A stretch of DNA of 64,000 bases. It comes from UBA2144 sp964506185 (GTDB taxonomy: Bacteria; Patescibacteriota; Gracilibacteria; Peribacterales; Peribacteraceae). The notes below the pieces were generated by a model. It was not told the DNA's origin. It saw nothing but the letters and a program-made list of their open reading frames with translations, and did not search any database. Within the stretch, counting starts at the first letter, position 1. The number at the start of each line of letters is the position of its first letter. The position numbers were made by a program, and so were the translations under genes. Below, in pieces: positions 56,058 to 63,595 of this stretch. The stretch spans positions 1 to 64,000 of the forward strand of contig CAZDKL010000001.1 of the NCBI GenBank assembly GCA_964506185.1, in the 5' to 3' direction.

Positions 56058-57309
56058 ATGTACCCTCCCTCCACTCATTCTGGTATTTGACCTGTTCATC
56101 AGTCATCTCATCATACTCAACGCCAATGGCATCGAGTTGCATCTTCGCAATCTCATTATCAATCTCTGCAGGCAAAGTAATTACTTCGGGCTTAAGCTGA
56201 CCTTTGTTTTTGACTAAGTACTCGCAAGCCAAAGTCTGTCCGCAGAAACTCAGACTCATTACTTCCGAAGGATGTCCTTCTGCAGATGCTAAGTTGACGA
56301 GCCTTCCCTCTCCCGCAACGTAAACAACCTTGCCGGACTTCATGAGGTACTCATCCAGGTAATGCCTTACTCTTCGTTTGCGCTTAGCGTTTCTTTCCAG
56401 TGCTTCCATATCTATTTCGTTATCGAAGTGGCCTGAGTTTGCAAGAACAACTCCATCCTTCATCTTTTCCATGTGCTCCATGCGGAAGATATGCTTGTTG
56501 CCTGTAACTGTAATAAAGATGTCTCCGAGCTCAGCGGCCTTGCTCATTGGCATAACCCTGTATCCATCAGTAGCAGCTTGAAGTGCATTGAATGCGTTTA
56601 CTTCCGTAACGATGACGTTAGATCCCAATCCCTTTGCTCTGAGCGCGCATCCTTTTCCGCAGCTTCCGTAACCTCCAACAACAACCGTCTTTCCTGCGAA
56701 TAGAATATTTGTGGATCTGAGTATTCCATCCATAGTGGACTGACCTGTTCCGTAATAGTTATCGAACAAGTGCTTTGTCTTGTTGTCATTGACCGCGATC
56801 ATCGGGTACTTGAGTACTCCTTCTTCTTCCATCGCTCGCAGTCTGATGATTCCCGTTGTGGTCTCTTCGCATCCTCCTATTATGTTTGGGATTAGATCCG
56901 GATGCTTTGTGTGGATCTCTGTAACCAGATCGCATCCGTCATCGATTGTGATATTGGGCTCCGTTTCTATTACAGCATTTAGGAACTTGTAGTAATCCTC
57001 TTTGCTCTCTCCTTTATATGCCCAAACCAGAACTCCTTCCTCCTCTGCCAAAGCAGCTGCAACATCATCCTGCGTGCTAAGTGGATTGCATCCTGTGATT
57101 GCTACTTTAGCTCCTCCGTCTCGCAGAGTTCTGACCAATACTCCCGTTTCTTTTGTAACATGCAGAGCCAAGCCAATAGTTAAACCTTTGAATGGCTTCT
57201 CTTTGCTCATTCGATCCCTGACTTTCATCAAAGCTCCCATTCGCTTCTCCGCGATCTCTAGATTGAGCCTGCCTTGGTCCGCCAAAGATGAATCTGTTAC
57301 ATAGGACAT
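56056..57309 (-). CDS. ahcY: Adenosylhomocysteinase
   Basis: 417 residues. NAD-binding GGYGSCGKGCALRAKGLGSN, KHLFDNYYGTGQSTMDGIL and the substrate-binding NLASAEGHPSEVMSLSFCGQ and a C-terminal NEWREGT of the archaeal/bacterial type. It hydrolyses S-adenosylhomocysteine to adenosine and homocysteine, with tightly bound NAD. An adenosine kinase-like gene (58826) lies about 1.5 kb away and would remove the adenosine. TAGTCT ends about 10 nt before the ATG. Confidence 0.95.
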   Translation of the reverse strand: MSYVTDSSLADQGRLNLEIAEKRMGALMKVRDRMSKEKPFKGLTIGLALHVTKETGVLVRTLRDGGAKVAITGCNPLSTQDDVAAALAEEEGVLVWAYKGESKEDYYKFLNAVIETEPNITIDDGCDLVTEIHTKHPDLIPNIIGGCEETTTGIIRLRAMEEEGVLKYPMIAVNDNKTKHLFDNYYGTGQSTMDGILRSTNILFAGKTVVVGGYGSCGKGCALRAKGLGSNVIVTEVNAFNALQAATDGYRVMPMSKAAELGDIFITVTGNKHIFRMEHMEKMKDGVVLANSGHFDNEIDMEALERNAKRKRRVRHYLDEYLMKSGKVVYVAGEGRLVNLASAEGHPSEVMSLSFCGQTLACEYLVKNKGQLKPEVITLPAEIDNEIAKMQLDAIGVEYDEMTDEQVKYQNEWREGT

Positions 57310-57356
57310 TGGAGCGATAGACTAACAGAATATTGAGTTTGATCAATTAAAAGGTC

Positions 57357-57475
57357 GACAATTGACACGGGCGCTTCGCGCCCTCTTAACAGTTAACAAT
57401 TAACTATTTGTTGGTTGTTAACTGTTAATTGTTAATTGTTAAAAGCGAGTCCCGCAAGCGCGGGACGATCGTGTT
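57357..57475. repeat. TTAACAG/TTAATTG heptamer repeat with palindromes
   Basis: TTAACAGTTAACAATTAACT and inverted TTAACTGTTAATTGTTAA units; palindromes GGGCGCTTCGCGCCC (about 57364-57378) and GTCCCGCAAGCGCGGGAC (about 57452-57469) are embedded. The rest of the gap to unit F (57476-57654) is AT-rich with no gene seen. Confidence 0.8.
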
Positions 57476-57654
57476 AACTGTCGTATTAAAACAAACCCGC
57501 AACCTGGGCGAACCATAATTACGGAATCTGTTCTGTCATCAGAAAATAAAATAAATCTTATTAACCGAAGACAACTATAGTATAGCAAACTTTACACATT
57601 TTCTCAATAGCCTTTTTGAGCCCAGATTTGGAAGTTTCAAGGCGTTTTAAAGGC

Positions 57655-57684
57655 GGGACTTTCCGGAATTATCCGGAAAGTCCC
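57655..57684 (-). terminator. Unit F intrinsic terminator
   Basis: GGGACTTTCCGG (57655-57666) and CCGGAAAGTCCC (57673-57684) pair perfectly over 12 bp; on the minus strand a short GCCTTTAAAA follows. Confidence 0.65.
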
Positions 57685-57714
57685 TTGTTTCCCATCGGAG
57701 CACTCCATTGCTCA

Positions 57715-57975
57715 TTACGACTTGCGTCCGTTCAAGTCCCCCAAAACTCTGCCTGTGGAAATGTGAATAAGGACATCTGCTTCGGTCAACCTGACCCACA
57801 TGTCATCCTCCGAAAGTCCCAGGGCAAGCCCCAACTTCATTCGGATCTGACAGTTGTAAGGTTTCTGCCATCCTCCCCTTTCGATTCCTAGGGTAAGCCG
57901 CCGAATCCAATTGGCAACACGCCTCTCGATCGGCCAAGCCGGGTACACTTTCCTGCGCATCATTACTTGCGGCAT
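57715..57975 (-). CDS. Small hypothetical protein (unit F)
   Basis: 86 residues, start at 57975 with SD AAGGAG 7 nt upstream. MPQVMMRRKVYPAWPIERRV is followed by helical stretches with charged and aromatic residues (NWIRRLTLGIERGGWQKPYN, LALGLSEDDMWVRLTEADVL). The fold could be a small DNA- or RNA-binding helical domain, but no family is recognised. GC-rich codons; own leader and terminator. Confidence 0.6.
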   Translation of the reverse strand: MPQVMMRRKVYPAWPIERRVANWIRRLTLGIERGGWQKPYNCQIRMKLGLALGLSEDDMWVRLTEADVLIHISTGRVLGDLNGRKS

Positions 57976-58021
57976 CGAACATCTCCTTGCATCCTGGCGT
58001 TAAAAAGGTTTGCGCTCCAAC

Positions 58022-58122
58022 AGGTCCCCGCACCTTTGCACAAAGAAACAGGGACCCATTGGTATCTGTGATGTAAATGAACAAATACAAAAACACCTCC
58101 CTGAGGTGTAAGGGAGGCTGGA
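58022..58122 (-). promoter_or_regulatory. Unit F leader: hairpin plus terminator/antiterminator-like pair
   Basis: Hairpin GGTCCC (58023-58028)/GGGACC (58051-58056) enclosing the palindrome CTTTGCACAAAG (58034-58045). Upstream, CACCTC (58094-58099)/GAGGTG (58103-58108) followed by TTTTTG on the minus strand competes with CCTCCCT (58096-58102)/AGGGAGG (58111-58117). The two are mutually exclusive, as in an attenuator. Confidence 0.45.
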
Positions 58123-58281
58123 TACTTATTTAATAATTAATCTAACTACAGCTTCCCTCACCGTCTGTCTTAATGACGACGATGCTAAAGAGGCTGATGC
58201 AGACGCTAAGTGGGTTCATTTCGATTAGGGAAACGAATGCGCTTGTAGTTTGTTACAGAAATAAAGTACTCTGTACACACT

Positions 58282-58818
58282 TTGACTGCACGCTTGCAAA
58301 TTCGGGAAAAATTCACATTCATAGAATTAGTGATTATTTTCGCTATTGTTACAATAATTGTAGCTGCAGCATTTGTCGCCATTGATCCAGCACGCCGATT
58401 GCATACTGCTCGCAATACCAACAGATTGGAGGATGTATCATCGATTCTTAATAGTATTACAAAATACCGCAATGACAACGATGGGGTATTACCTTCGACG
58501 CCAATCGCTATTGATTCAAATCCCAATACATTCCAACTCATTGGAAAAAATATTGGAGACTGTGAGAGTGCAACATGCTCAGTTCTAAAAGCAAAACAAA
58601 TTTCAACATCTGACTGCGAAGTGACAGGGCTCTATAGAGATATCCAACCTTACATTGTAAACATTCCTAAAGATCCAAAAGCAAGCAACGAAGATAATAC
58701 GCGTTATTACATTAATAAAGATAGCAATGGCTTTATTACAATCGGAGCTTGCGATGTCGAACCTGAAGGTGCTGGAGGTACTGGTATTAAGCCAAAAATT
58801 GAAGTTACCGAAAAATAA
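58282..58818 (+). CDS. Type IV pilin-like protein with unusual cleavage site
   Basis: 178 residues from TTG 58282 (TACTCT ends 9 nt upstream). After a 10-residue leader MTARLQIREK, the hydrophobic N-terminus FTFIELVIIFAIVTIIVAAA (with the Glu at +5) and FVAIDPARRLHTARNTNR match class III pilin/pseudopilin genes of small-genome bacteria. The residue before the Phe is Lys instead of the usual Gly, so cleavage by the prepilin peptidase is uncertain. The C-terminal half is soluble with Cys residues (GDCESATCSVLKAKQ). Confidence 0.7.
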   Translation: MTARLQIREKFTFIELVIIFAIVTIIVAAAFVAIDPARRLHTARNTNRLEDVSSILNSITKYRNDNDGVLPSTPIAIDSNPNTFQLIGKNIGDCESATCSVLKAKQISTSDCEVTGLYRDIQPYIVNIPKDPKASNEDNTRYYINKDSNGFITIGACDVEPEGAGGTGIKPKIEVTEK

Positions 58819-58825
58819 AACAGCC

Positions 58826-59743
58826 TTAAGAATCCTCCAACAACGTCCCCTCCTGCTCAACCGCCCTCCTCCCCATCTCGCATCCTTTTTTGCATGAACT
58901 AATCAGATCCTGACCTTCATTAAGACCCGCAAGAAAACCGGCTCTAAATGCATCACCGGCTCCGGTTGGATTTATAACCTTGTCTGACTTAACAGCTGGA
59001 ATTAGCTCAGATCCATCTCGTGTAACCAACAAACATCCCTTGTCACCAAGAGTTATTATAATAATTCCCTCCTCACCTCCTGACCTATTAACCTCCCCAC
59101 CTAGTAGGTCAAGCACCCCCTCTTCGTCACAACCAAGTTTCTTCTTAGTTATATCCCATTCATATTCATTAACAATGAGCCCGCAACTCATACTCGTCAT
59201 CCTTTCGAAAGCATCATCGCCAAAACTAATTGCCTGCTGACCGGGATCAAAAAATGCCTCCACATTATTTTCCGAGCACCACTCCATTCCCTGAACCATT
59301 GCAGTCGTATCGCGCGCACTGATTATTGCGTAAGAAATTTCGGAAGGATCCATATCATTAGGCCATCGACCATACGAATCTGCACCAGGATGATAGAAAG
59401 CAATCTGATGTTCGGAACTATCGGTATTTATTACCGCAGTTGCAGTCACCTTGTCGGAAACAACCTGAATGCGATCTGTTGATAATCCGACTGATTTAAA
59501 CTCCTCCAAATATTCTCCCCCATCTTTTCCAACTGATCCCACTAAGACCGGATCCTGCCCCAAAACCTTGAGGCCCCATGCAATATTCGCTCCCGTACCT
59601 CCATAATGCTTGGCATAATGAGGTGAGAAATAGGAAACCGAGAGCGCCTCAAGCGCCTGAGGATCGATTGCATCGGCAAATTCGCCGTCATATCCAAGAA
59701 GGACGTCGTATGCGATTGAGCCGGTAACTAGGATCTTGCTCAT
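58826..59743 (-). CDS. PfkB-family carbohydrate kinase, probably adenosine kinase
   Basis: 305 residues. NPTGAGDAFRAGFLAGL is the PfkB phosphate-binding signature with the catalytic Asp; the N-terminus SIAYDVLLGYDGEFADAIDP and HYGGTGANIAWGLKVLGQDP fit the mycobacterial/archaeal adenosine kinase type. It would phosphorylate adenosine to AMP, removing the adenosine made by AHCY (56056-57309). TAAGAT ends about 8 nt before the ATG. Confidence 0.7.
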   Translation of the reverse strand: MSKILVTGSIAYDVLLGYDGEFADAIDPQALEALSVSYFSPHYAKHYGGTGANIAWGLKVLGQDPVLVGSVGKDGGEYLEEFKSVGLSTDRIQVVSDKVTATAVINTDSSEHQIAFYHPGADSYGRWPNDMDPSEISYAIISARDTTAMVQGMEWCSENNVEAFFDPGQQAISFGDDAFERMTSMSCGLIVNEYEWDITKKKLGCDEEGVLDLLGGEVNRSGGEEGIIIITLGDKGCLLVTRDGSELIPAVKSDKVINPTGAGDAFRAGFLAGLNEGQDLISSCKKGCEMGRRAVEQEGTLLEDS

Positions 59744-59835
59744 ACCAATATCTTACAGGCCTACTGCGTTAAAACTAAAATTTAATGCGTAATTTTCGTA
59801 GCTCTCGACCGTCTTTAGTATAGACTGCTCTCACT

Positions 59836-61146
59836 ATGAAAATAGCTGTAATCGGTACCGGCTATGTCGGCCTTGTTTCCGCCGCATGTTTCGCGGAATT
59901 GGGGCACGAGGTATTTGGAGTTGATATCGATAAAGAGAAGATTGAGAAGTGCAAGAGAGGCGAAAGCCCGATTTATGAACCGGGGCTGGAAGAGATACTT
60001 AAGGAAGGATTGAGGAACGGCAGGCTTAGTTTTACCACTGATCTTACTGAAGTTCTTTCTGATGTGAAGATCGTCTTCTCTGCAGTAGCAACTCCTCCAG
60101 GAGAAGGATACAAAGCTGACCTGAGGGCTGTATTTACAGTTGCTGAAACTGTGGCACGCCACGCTGATCATGACATTGTTTTTGTAAACAAATCGACCGT
60201 CCCAGTAGGTACCGGGAAACTATGCGAAGAGAAGATTGCCGGGGTTCTTAAAGAAAGAGGAGTCAACTATCAGGTTCCGGTTGTTTCTAATCCGGAATTC
60301 CTGCGTGAAGGAATGGCAGTAAGCGACACAATCATGCCTGACCGTGTTGTCGTCGGTGTTAATCACAACCAGTGGGCAAAAGATCTTATGGAAGAGCTTT
60401 ACAGGCCCATTACAAGAGTCGGAAAACCTCTTGTCTTCATGAATCGCGAAAGCTCGGAGATTGTTAAGTACGCAGCTAACTCTCTTTTGGCGACCAAGAT
60501 CAGTTTTATAAATATGTTGACCGAAATGACCGAAAAGACAGGTGCAAATATCAGGGACGTTGCACGAGGAGTGGGACTTGATACAAGAATCGGACCCAGA
60601 TTCCTCCATGCCGGAATCGGATATGGAGGAAGTTGTTTCCCGAAAGACGTAAAAGCGCTTCTTGCAACCGCATCTGAGCTTGGCATACCCATGGATATCG
60701 TTGAAGCAACTGACCGAATCAATTCAAGACAAAGAAAAAGGTTCTTTAAGCAGATTGTTGACCTGCTTCCTCCTAATTCCAATGTTGGAATACTCGGGCT
60801 TTCGTTCAAACCAAAGACTGATGACATGAGAGAGGCACCGAGCCTTGATCTTATTCCTGAGCTGATCGAAAAGGGGCACAATGTAAAAGTATTTGATCCC
60901 GCCGCAATGGAAGTAGCTAAGCCTCTCTTGCCGCCTCAGGTAACTTTCTGCAAAGACGCGCTTGAAACGGTAAAAGATGCTGATGCTGTTGCCGTGCTGA
61001 CTGAGTGGGATGAGTTTAGAGGCATAGATTTGGTTCAATTGAAGAGTGATATGCGAGGCAACGATTTATTTGATGGCAGAAATGTCTATGAGCCTGATGA
61101 AGTACGCGAGGCAGGACTCCGGTATCATGGAATTGGTATTGGATAA
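59836..61146 (+). CDS. ugd: UDP-glucose 6-dehydrogenase
   Basis: 436 residues. NAD-binding KIAVIGTGYVGLVSAACFAE; central KSTVPVGTGK, NPEFLREGMA and the catalytic Cys in GIGYGGSCFPKDVKALLA; C-terminal KTDDMREAPSLDLIPELIEK. It oxidises UDP-glucose to UDP-glucuronate, feeding the epimerase at 61201. The upstream CGTCTTTAGTATAGACT motif (-10 TAGACT, 59821-59826, 9 nt before the ATG) is shared with the epimerase gene. Confidence 0.96.
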   Translation: MKIAVIGTGYVGLVSAACFAELGHEVFGVDIDKEKIEKCKRGESPIYEPGLEEILKEGLRNGRLSFTTDLTEVLSDVKIVFSAVATPPGEGYKADLRAVFTVAETVARHADHDIVFVNKSTVPVGTGKLCEEKIAGVLKERGVNYQVPVVSNPEFLREGMAVSDTIMPDRVVVGVNHNQWAKDLMEELYRPITRVGKPLVFMNRESSEIVKYAANSLLATKISFINMLTEMTEKTGANIRDVARGVGLDTRIGPRFLHAGIGYGGSCFPKDVKALLATASELGIPMDIVEATDRINSRQRKRFFKQIVDLLPPNSNVGILGLSFKPKTDDMREAPSLDLIPELIEKGHNVKVFDPAAMEVAKPLLPPQVTFCKDALETVKDADAVAVLTEWDEFRGIDLVQLKSDMRGNDLFDGRNVYEPDEVREAGLRYHGIGIG

Positions 61147-61200
61147 AACAATCATGTAATTAATCGCATCTTCGTTCGTCTTTGGTATAGACTACACACA

Positions 61201-62148
61201 ATGAAAATTTTAATTACAGGAGCGGCCGGATTCATTGGGTTTCACACTGCCAAGAAGTTGCTTGAGCGCGGAGACGAAGTTGTCGGCCTCGATAACTTCA
61301 GTCCTTACTATGATCCTAAACTTAAGGAAGCCAGAGCCGCTCAATTGGACGGTAAGCCGGGCTTTAAAATGATCCGCGGAGATATAACCGATCGCGAAAC
61401 TGTAAGAGAAGCAATGAAAGGAGTTGATAGAATCTGCCACCTCGCAGCTTTGGCCGGAGTCAGATACTCGTTTGAGCATCCTGAAGAATATATTTCGAAC
61501 AATATAAATGGATTCTTCGAAATTCTGGACGAAGCAAAGCAACAGGAGATTGCAGGTTTGATTTACGCGTCTTCAAGCTCTGTTTACGGAGGGAATGAGA
61601 AAGCTCCTTCGCAGGAAGAGGACAAGGTGGACAACCAACTCTCACTTTATGGAATGACTAAGAAGGATAATGAGCTGATGGCCCACACATATAATCATCT
61701 CTACGGAATTCCTGTAACCGGACTTAGGTTCTTTACGGTTTACGGGGAATGGGGAAGGCCCGATATGGCATTGTTTCTGTTTACTGACGCTATTTTGAAT
61801 GACAGGCCCATTGATGTATTTGGGGAAGGCAAGATGCAAAGGGACTTCACATATATTGATGATATTGTTTCCGGAGTAATCGCATCAATTGATAAGAATT
61901 ACGATGAAGAGATCTTTAATTTGGGATGCGGAAGAAAAGAAGAGTTGATGGAATACATTTCAACAATAGAAAAAGCTTGCGGAAAAGAAGCTGAGAAGAA
62001 TTTTACGGGAATGCAGCCGGGCGATGTGCGCGTAACTTCAGCTGATATTTCACATGCTCAAGACAAATTAGATTTCGATCCTCAAACCATGATTGATGTT
62101 GGTGTTCCTAAGTTTGTGGAGTGGTACAAGAAGTATTACAACAAGTAA
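61201..62148 (+). CDS. NAD-dependent UDP-sugar epimerase (UDP-glucuronate 4-epimerase-like)
   Basis: 315 residues. GAAGFIGFHTAKKLLERGDE; YASSSSVYGGNEKAPSQEED; SLYGMTKKDNELMAHTYNHL (Tyr-x3-Lys); RPDMALFLFTDAIL. The 'RPDMA' and 'SSVYG' pattern fits UDP-glucuronate 4-epimerases, giving UDP-galacturonate from the product of the preceding gene. Its promoter TAGACT (61188-61193) is 7 nt before the ATG within the shared CGTCTTTGGTATAGACT. Together with ugd it supplies acidic sugars for the glycan. Confidence 0.88.
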   Translation: MKILITGAAGFIGFHTAKKLLERGDEVVGLDNFSPYYDPKLKEARAAQLDGKPGFKMIRGDITDRETVREAMKGVDRICHLAALAGVRYSFEHPEEYISNNINGFFEILDEAKQQEIAGLIYASSSSVYGGNEKAPSQEEDKVDNQLSLYGMTKKDNELMAHTYNHLYGIPVTGLRFFTVYGEWGRPDMALFLFTDAILNDRPIDVFGEGKMQRDFTYIDDIVSGVIASIDKNYDEEIFNLGCGRKEELMEYISTIEKACGKEAEKNFTGMQPGDVRVTSADISHAQDKLDFDPQTMIDVGVPKFVEWYKKYYNK

Positions 62149-63249
62149 TTATTGCTTCTTCCAAGTGATCATCCTATTCATGGAGTAATTCCATAGGACT
62201 CCTGTTAATGCGCCGATAAATACGGCCAAAAGCTCTGTCCACCCTCGTGAGAATAGGAATGTACTCACAGCCCAGATGGCAATAGCTCCGATAACGCATG
62301 CTGCATTGTATTTTACGAAACCTTTTGCGGCTCCAAGCCCTTTTAATTTCTGGTTTGCGAAAGTCCAGGCATTGTTAAGCAAAAAATTAAACAGGATCGC
62401 GGTCTCCGTCGCTCCAATAACCGCCAAACTGAACCTGAACCCAGCAACGTTTAACTCCTCTCCCCCGCCTATTAATTTTGCATAACCTAAATACGCGGTC
62501 ATGTGAACTCCGACTCCAAGCGTCCCAACAATGCAGAATTTTACAAAGGTAAGAGGTATGAACCTTCCGATTGTGACGTCGTATAAGTACTCCAGAAAGT
62601 CTAACTGAACTTTCCAGCTTAATTTGCTTTCACCATGTATTCGAGTGCTAAATGTGAATGGAAGCTCGACTGCTTGCGTCCCCTTTGGTGCATGGACCAA
62701 TAGATCAAGCAGTATTTTGAAGCCTTTTGGATTTAATTTCTCCAAAGCTCCCTCAAATACAGCCCTGTCCAAAGCGAAAAACCCGCTCATGGGATCTTTG
62801 ACTTTCACTTTGCAAAGAGCAAGTGCCATCTTTGTGGCAACTCTGCTTATTAACTGACGGCGCTCATCCCATTCTCCAACGCTTCCTCCCTCAATGTAGC
62901 GCGAGCCGACTGCAAAGCCTTTGTTTTCTCTGACCGCCTTATAAAGTTCCGGTAACAAATTCATATCATGCTGTCCATCCGCATCCATTACTGCAAGTAC
63001 ATCTCCTTTTGCAGAAAGGAAACCATCAATGACAGCCGAGGAAAGTCCTCGCTTATCAACTCGCCTGATCACATGAACATCATCCATATCTTTGGATACT
63101 TCCAAGCCTATTCTCCACGTCTCATCCGGTGAATTATCGTCCACAATGATTATCTCATGCGGAATATCGCGCAGAACGTCTCTGAGCTTTGGAATAAGCA
63201 CAGGAATATTCTCAGCCTCGTTATATGTAGGCAGTACTACAGAAAGCAT
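62149..63249 (-). CDS. GT2-GtrA fusion (polyprenyl-phosphate sugar synthase and flippase)
   Basis: 366 residues, two domains in one chain. N-terminal GT2 (about 1-225): VVLPTYNEAENIPVLIPKLR, IIIVDDNSPDETWRI, VLAVMDADGQHDMN and FAVGSRYIEGGSVGE are DPM-like. C-terminal GtrA (about 240-366): FCIVGTLGVGVHMTAYLGYA; FLLNNAWTFANQK; WNYSMNRMITWKK. It would load a hexose onto undecaprenyl phosphate and move it across the membrane. Start at 63249; TATTAT (63258-63263, minus) ends 8 nt upstream. It ends one base after the convergent epimerase gene. Confidence 0.92.
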   Translation of the reverse strand: MLSVVLPTYNEAENIPVLIPKLRDVLRDIPHEIIIVDDNSPDETWRIGLEVSKDMDDVHVIRRVDKRGLSSAVIDGFLSAKGDVLAVMDADGQHDMNLLPELYKAVRENKGFAVGSRYIEGGSVGEWDERRQLISRVATKMALALCKVKVKDPMSGFFALDRAVFEGALEKLNPKGFKILLDLLVHAPKGTQAVELPFTFSTRIHGESKLSWKVQLDFLEYLYDVTIGRFIPLTFVKFCIVGTLGVGVHMTAYLGYAKLIGGGEELNVAGFRFSLAVIGATETAILFNFLLNNAWTFANQKLKGLGAAKGFVKYNAACVIGAIAIWAVSTFLFSRGWTELLAVFIGALTGVLWNYSMNRMITWKKQ

Positions 63250-63310
63250 CTGACCTAATAATAGCGGTTTTTTGATTATAAAATACAAATATTCCAATTA
63301 TTATGTCCCT

Positions 63311-63595
63311 GTGAAAAAGCTCAATCCCATTATCATCTGTGGCGCCCTAACTGTTCTCTTCAGTCTCCCGTCAATTCTTAAGATTCCAACGGTGATGCCT
63401 TTTCTTGAATCTGAAGTACGCGCAAAAGCACCTAAGGCAATCGATAAACTTAGGAAGGAAGGAATCTGGATGGTTAATACAGATCTAAAGTCAATTACTC
63501 AGGATGAAAAAGGAACATGCTTCCACTTCGATCACAGATATACGCCCGACAACCGACAACCAAAACCCGAAAACCGAACCACCTGCATCCAATGA
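63311..63595 (+). CDS. Small exported or membrane protein, unknown
   Basis: 94 residues from GTG 63311 (TATTAT ends 6 nt upstream, no SD). A hydrophobic N-terminus (VKKLNPIIICGALTVLFSLP) may be a signal peptide; the middle is helical (EVRAKAPKAIDKLRKEGIWM). The C-terminus (RYTPDNRQPKPENRTTCIQ) is encoded by a heptamer repeat (GACAACC / GAAAACC words). It overlaps the next gene's start by 4 nt. Unrecognised. Confidence 0.45.
   Translation: MKKLNPIIICGALTVLFSLPSILKIPTVMPFLESEVRAKAPKAIDKLRKEGIWMVNTDLKSITQDEKGTCFHFDHRYTPDNRQPKPENRTTCIQ

Noticed and set aside
9858..58122. Cassettes as assembly contamination from another organism
   Set aside because: Eight separate short units are embedded in the same contig with host genes directly adjacent on both sides; repeated misassembly at single-gene scale with intact promoter and terminator is less likely, though read-level checking would settle it.
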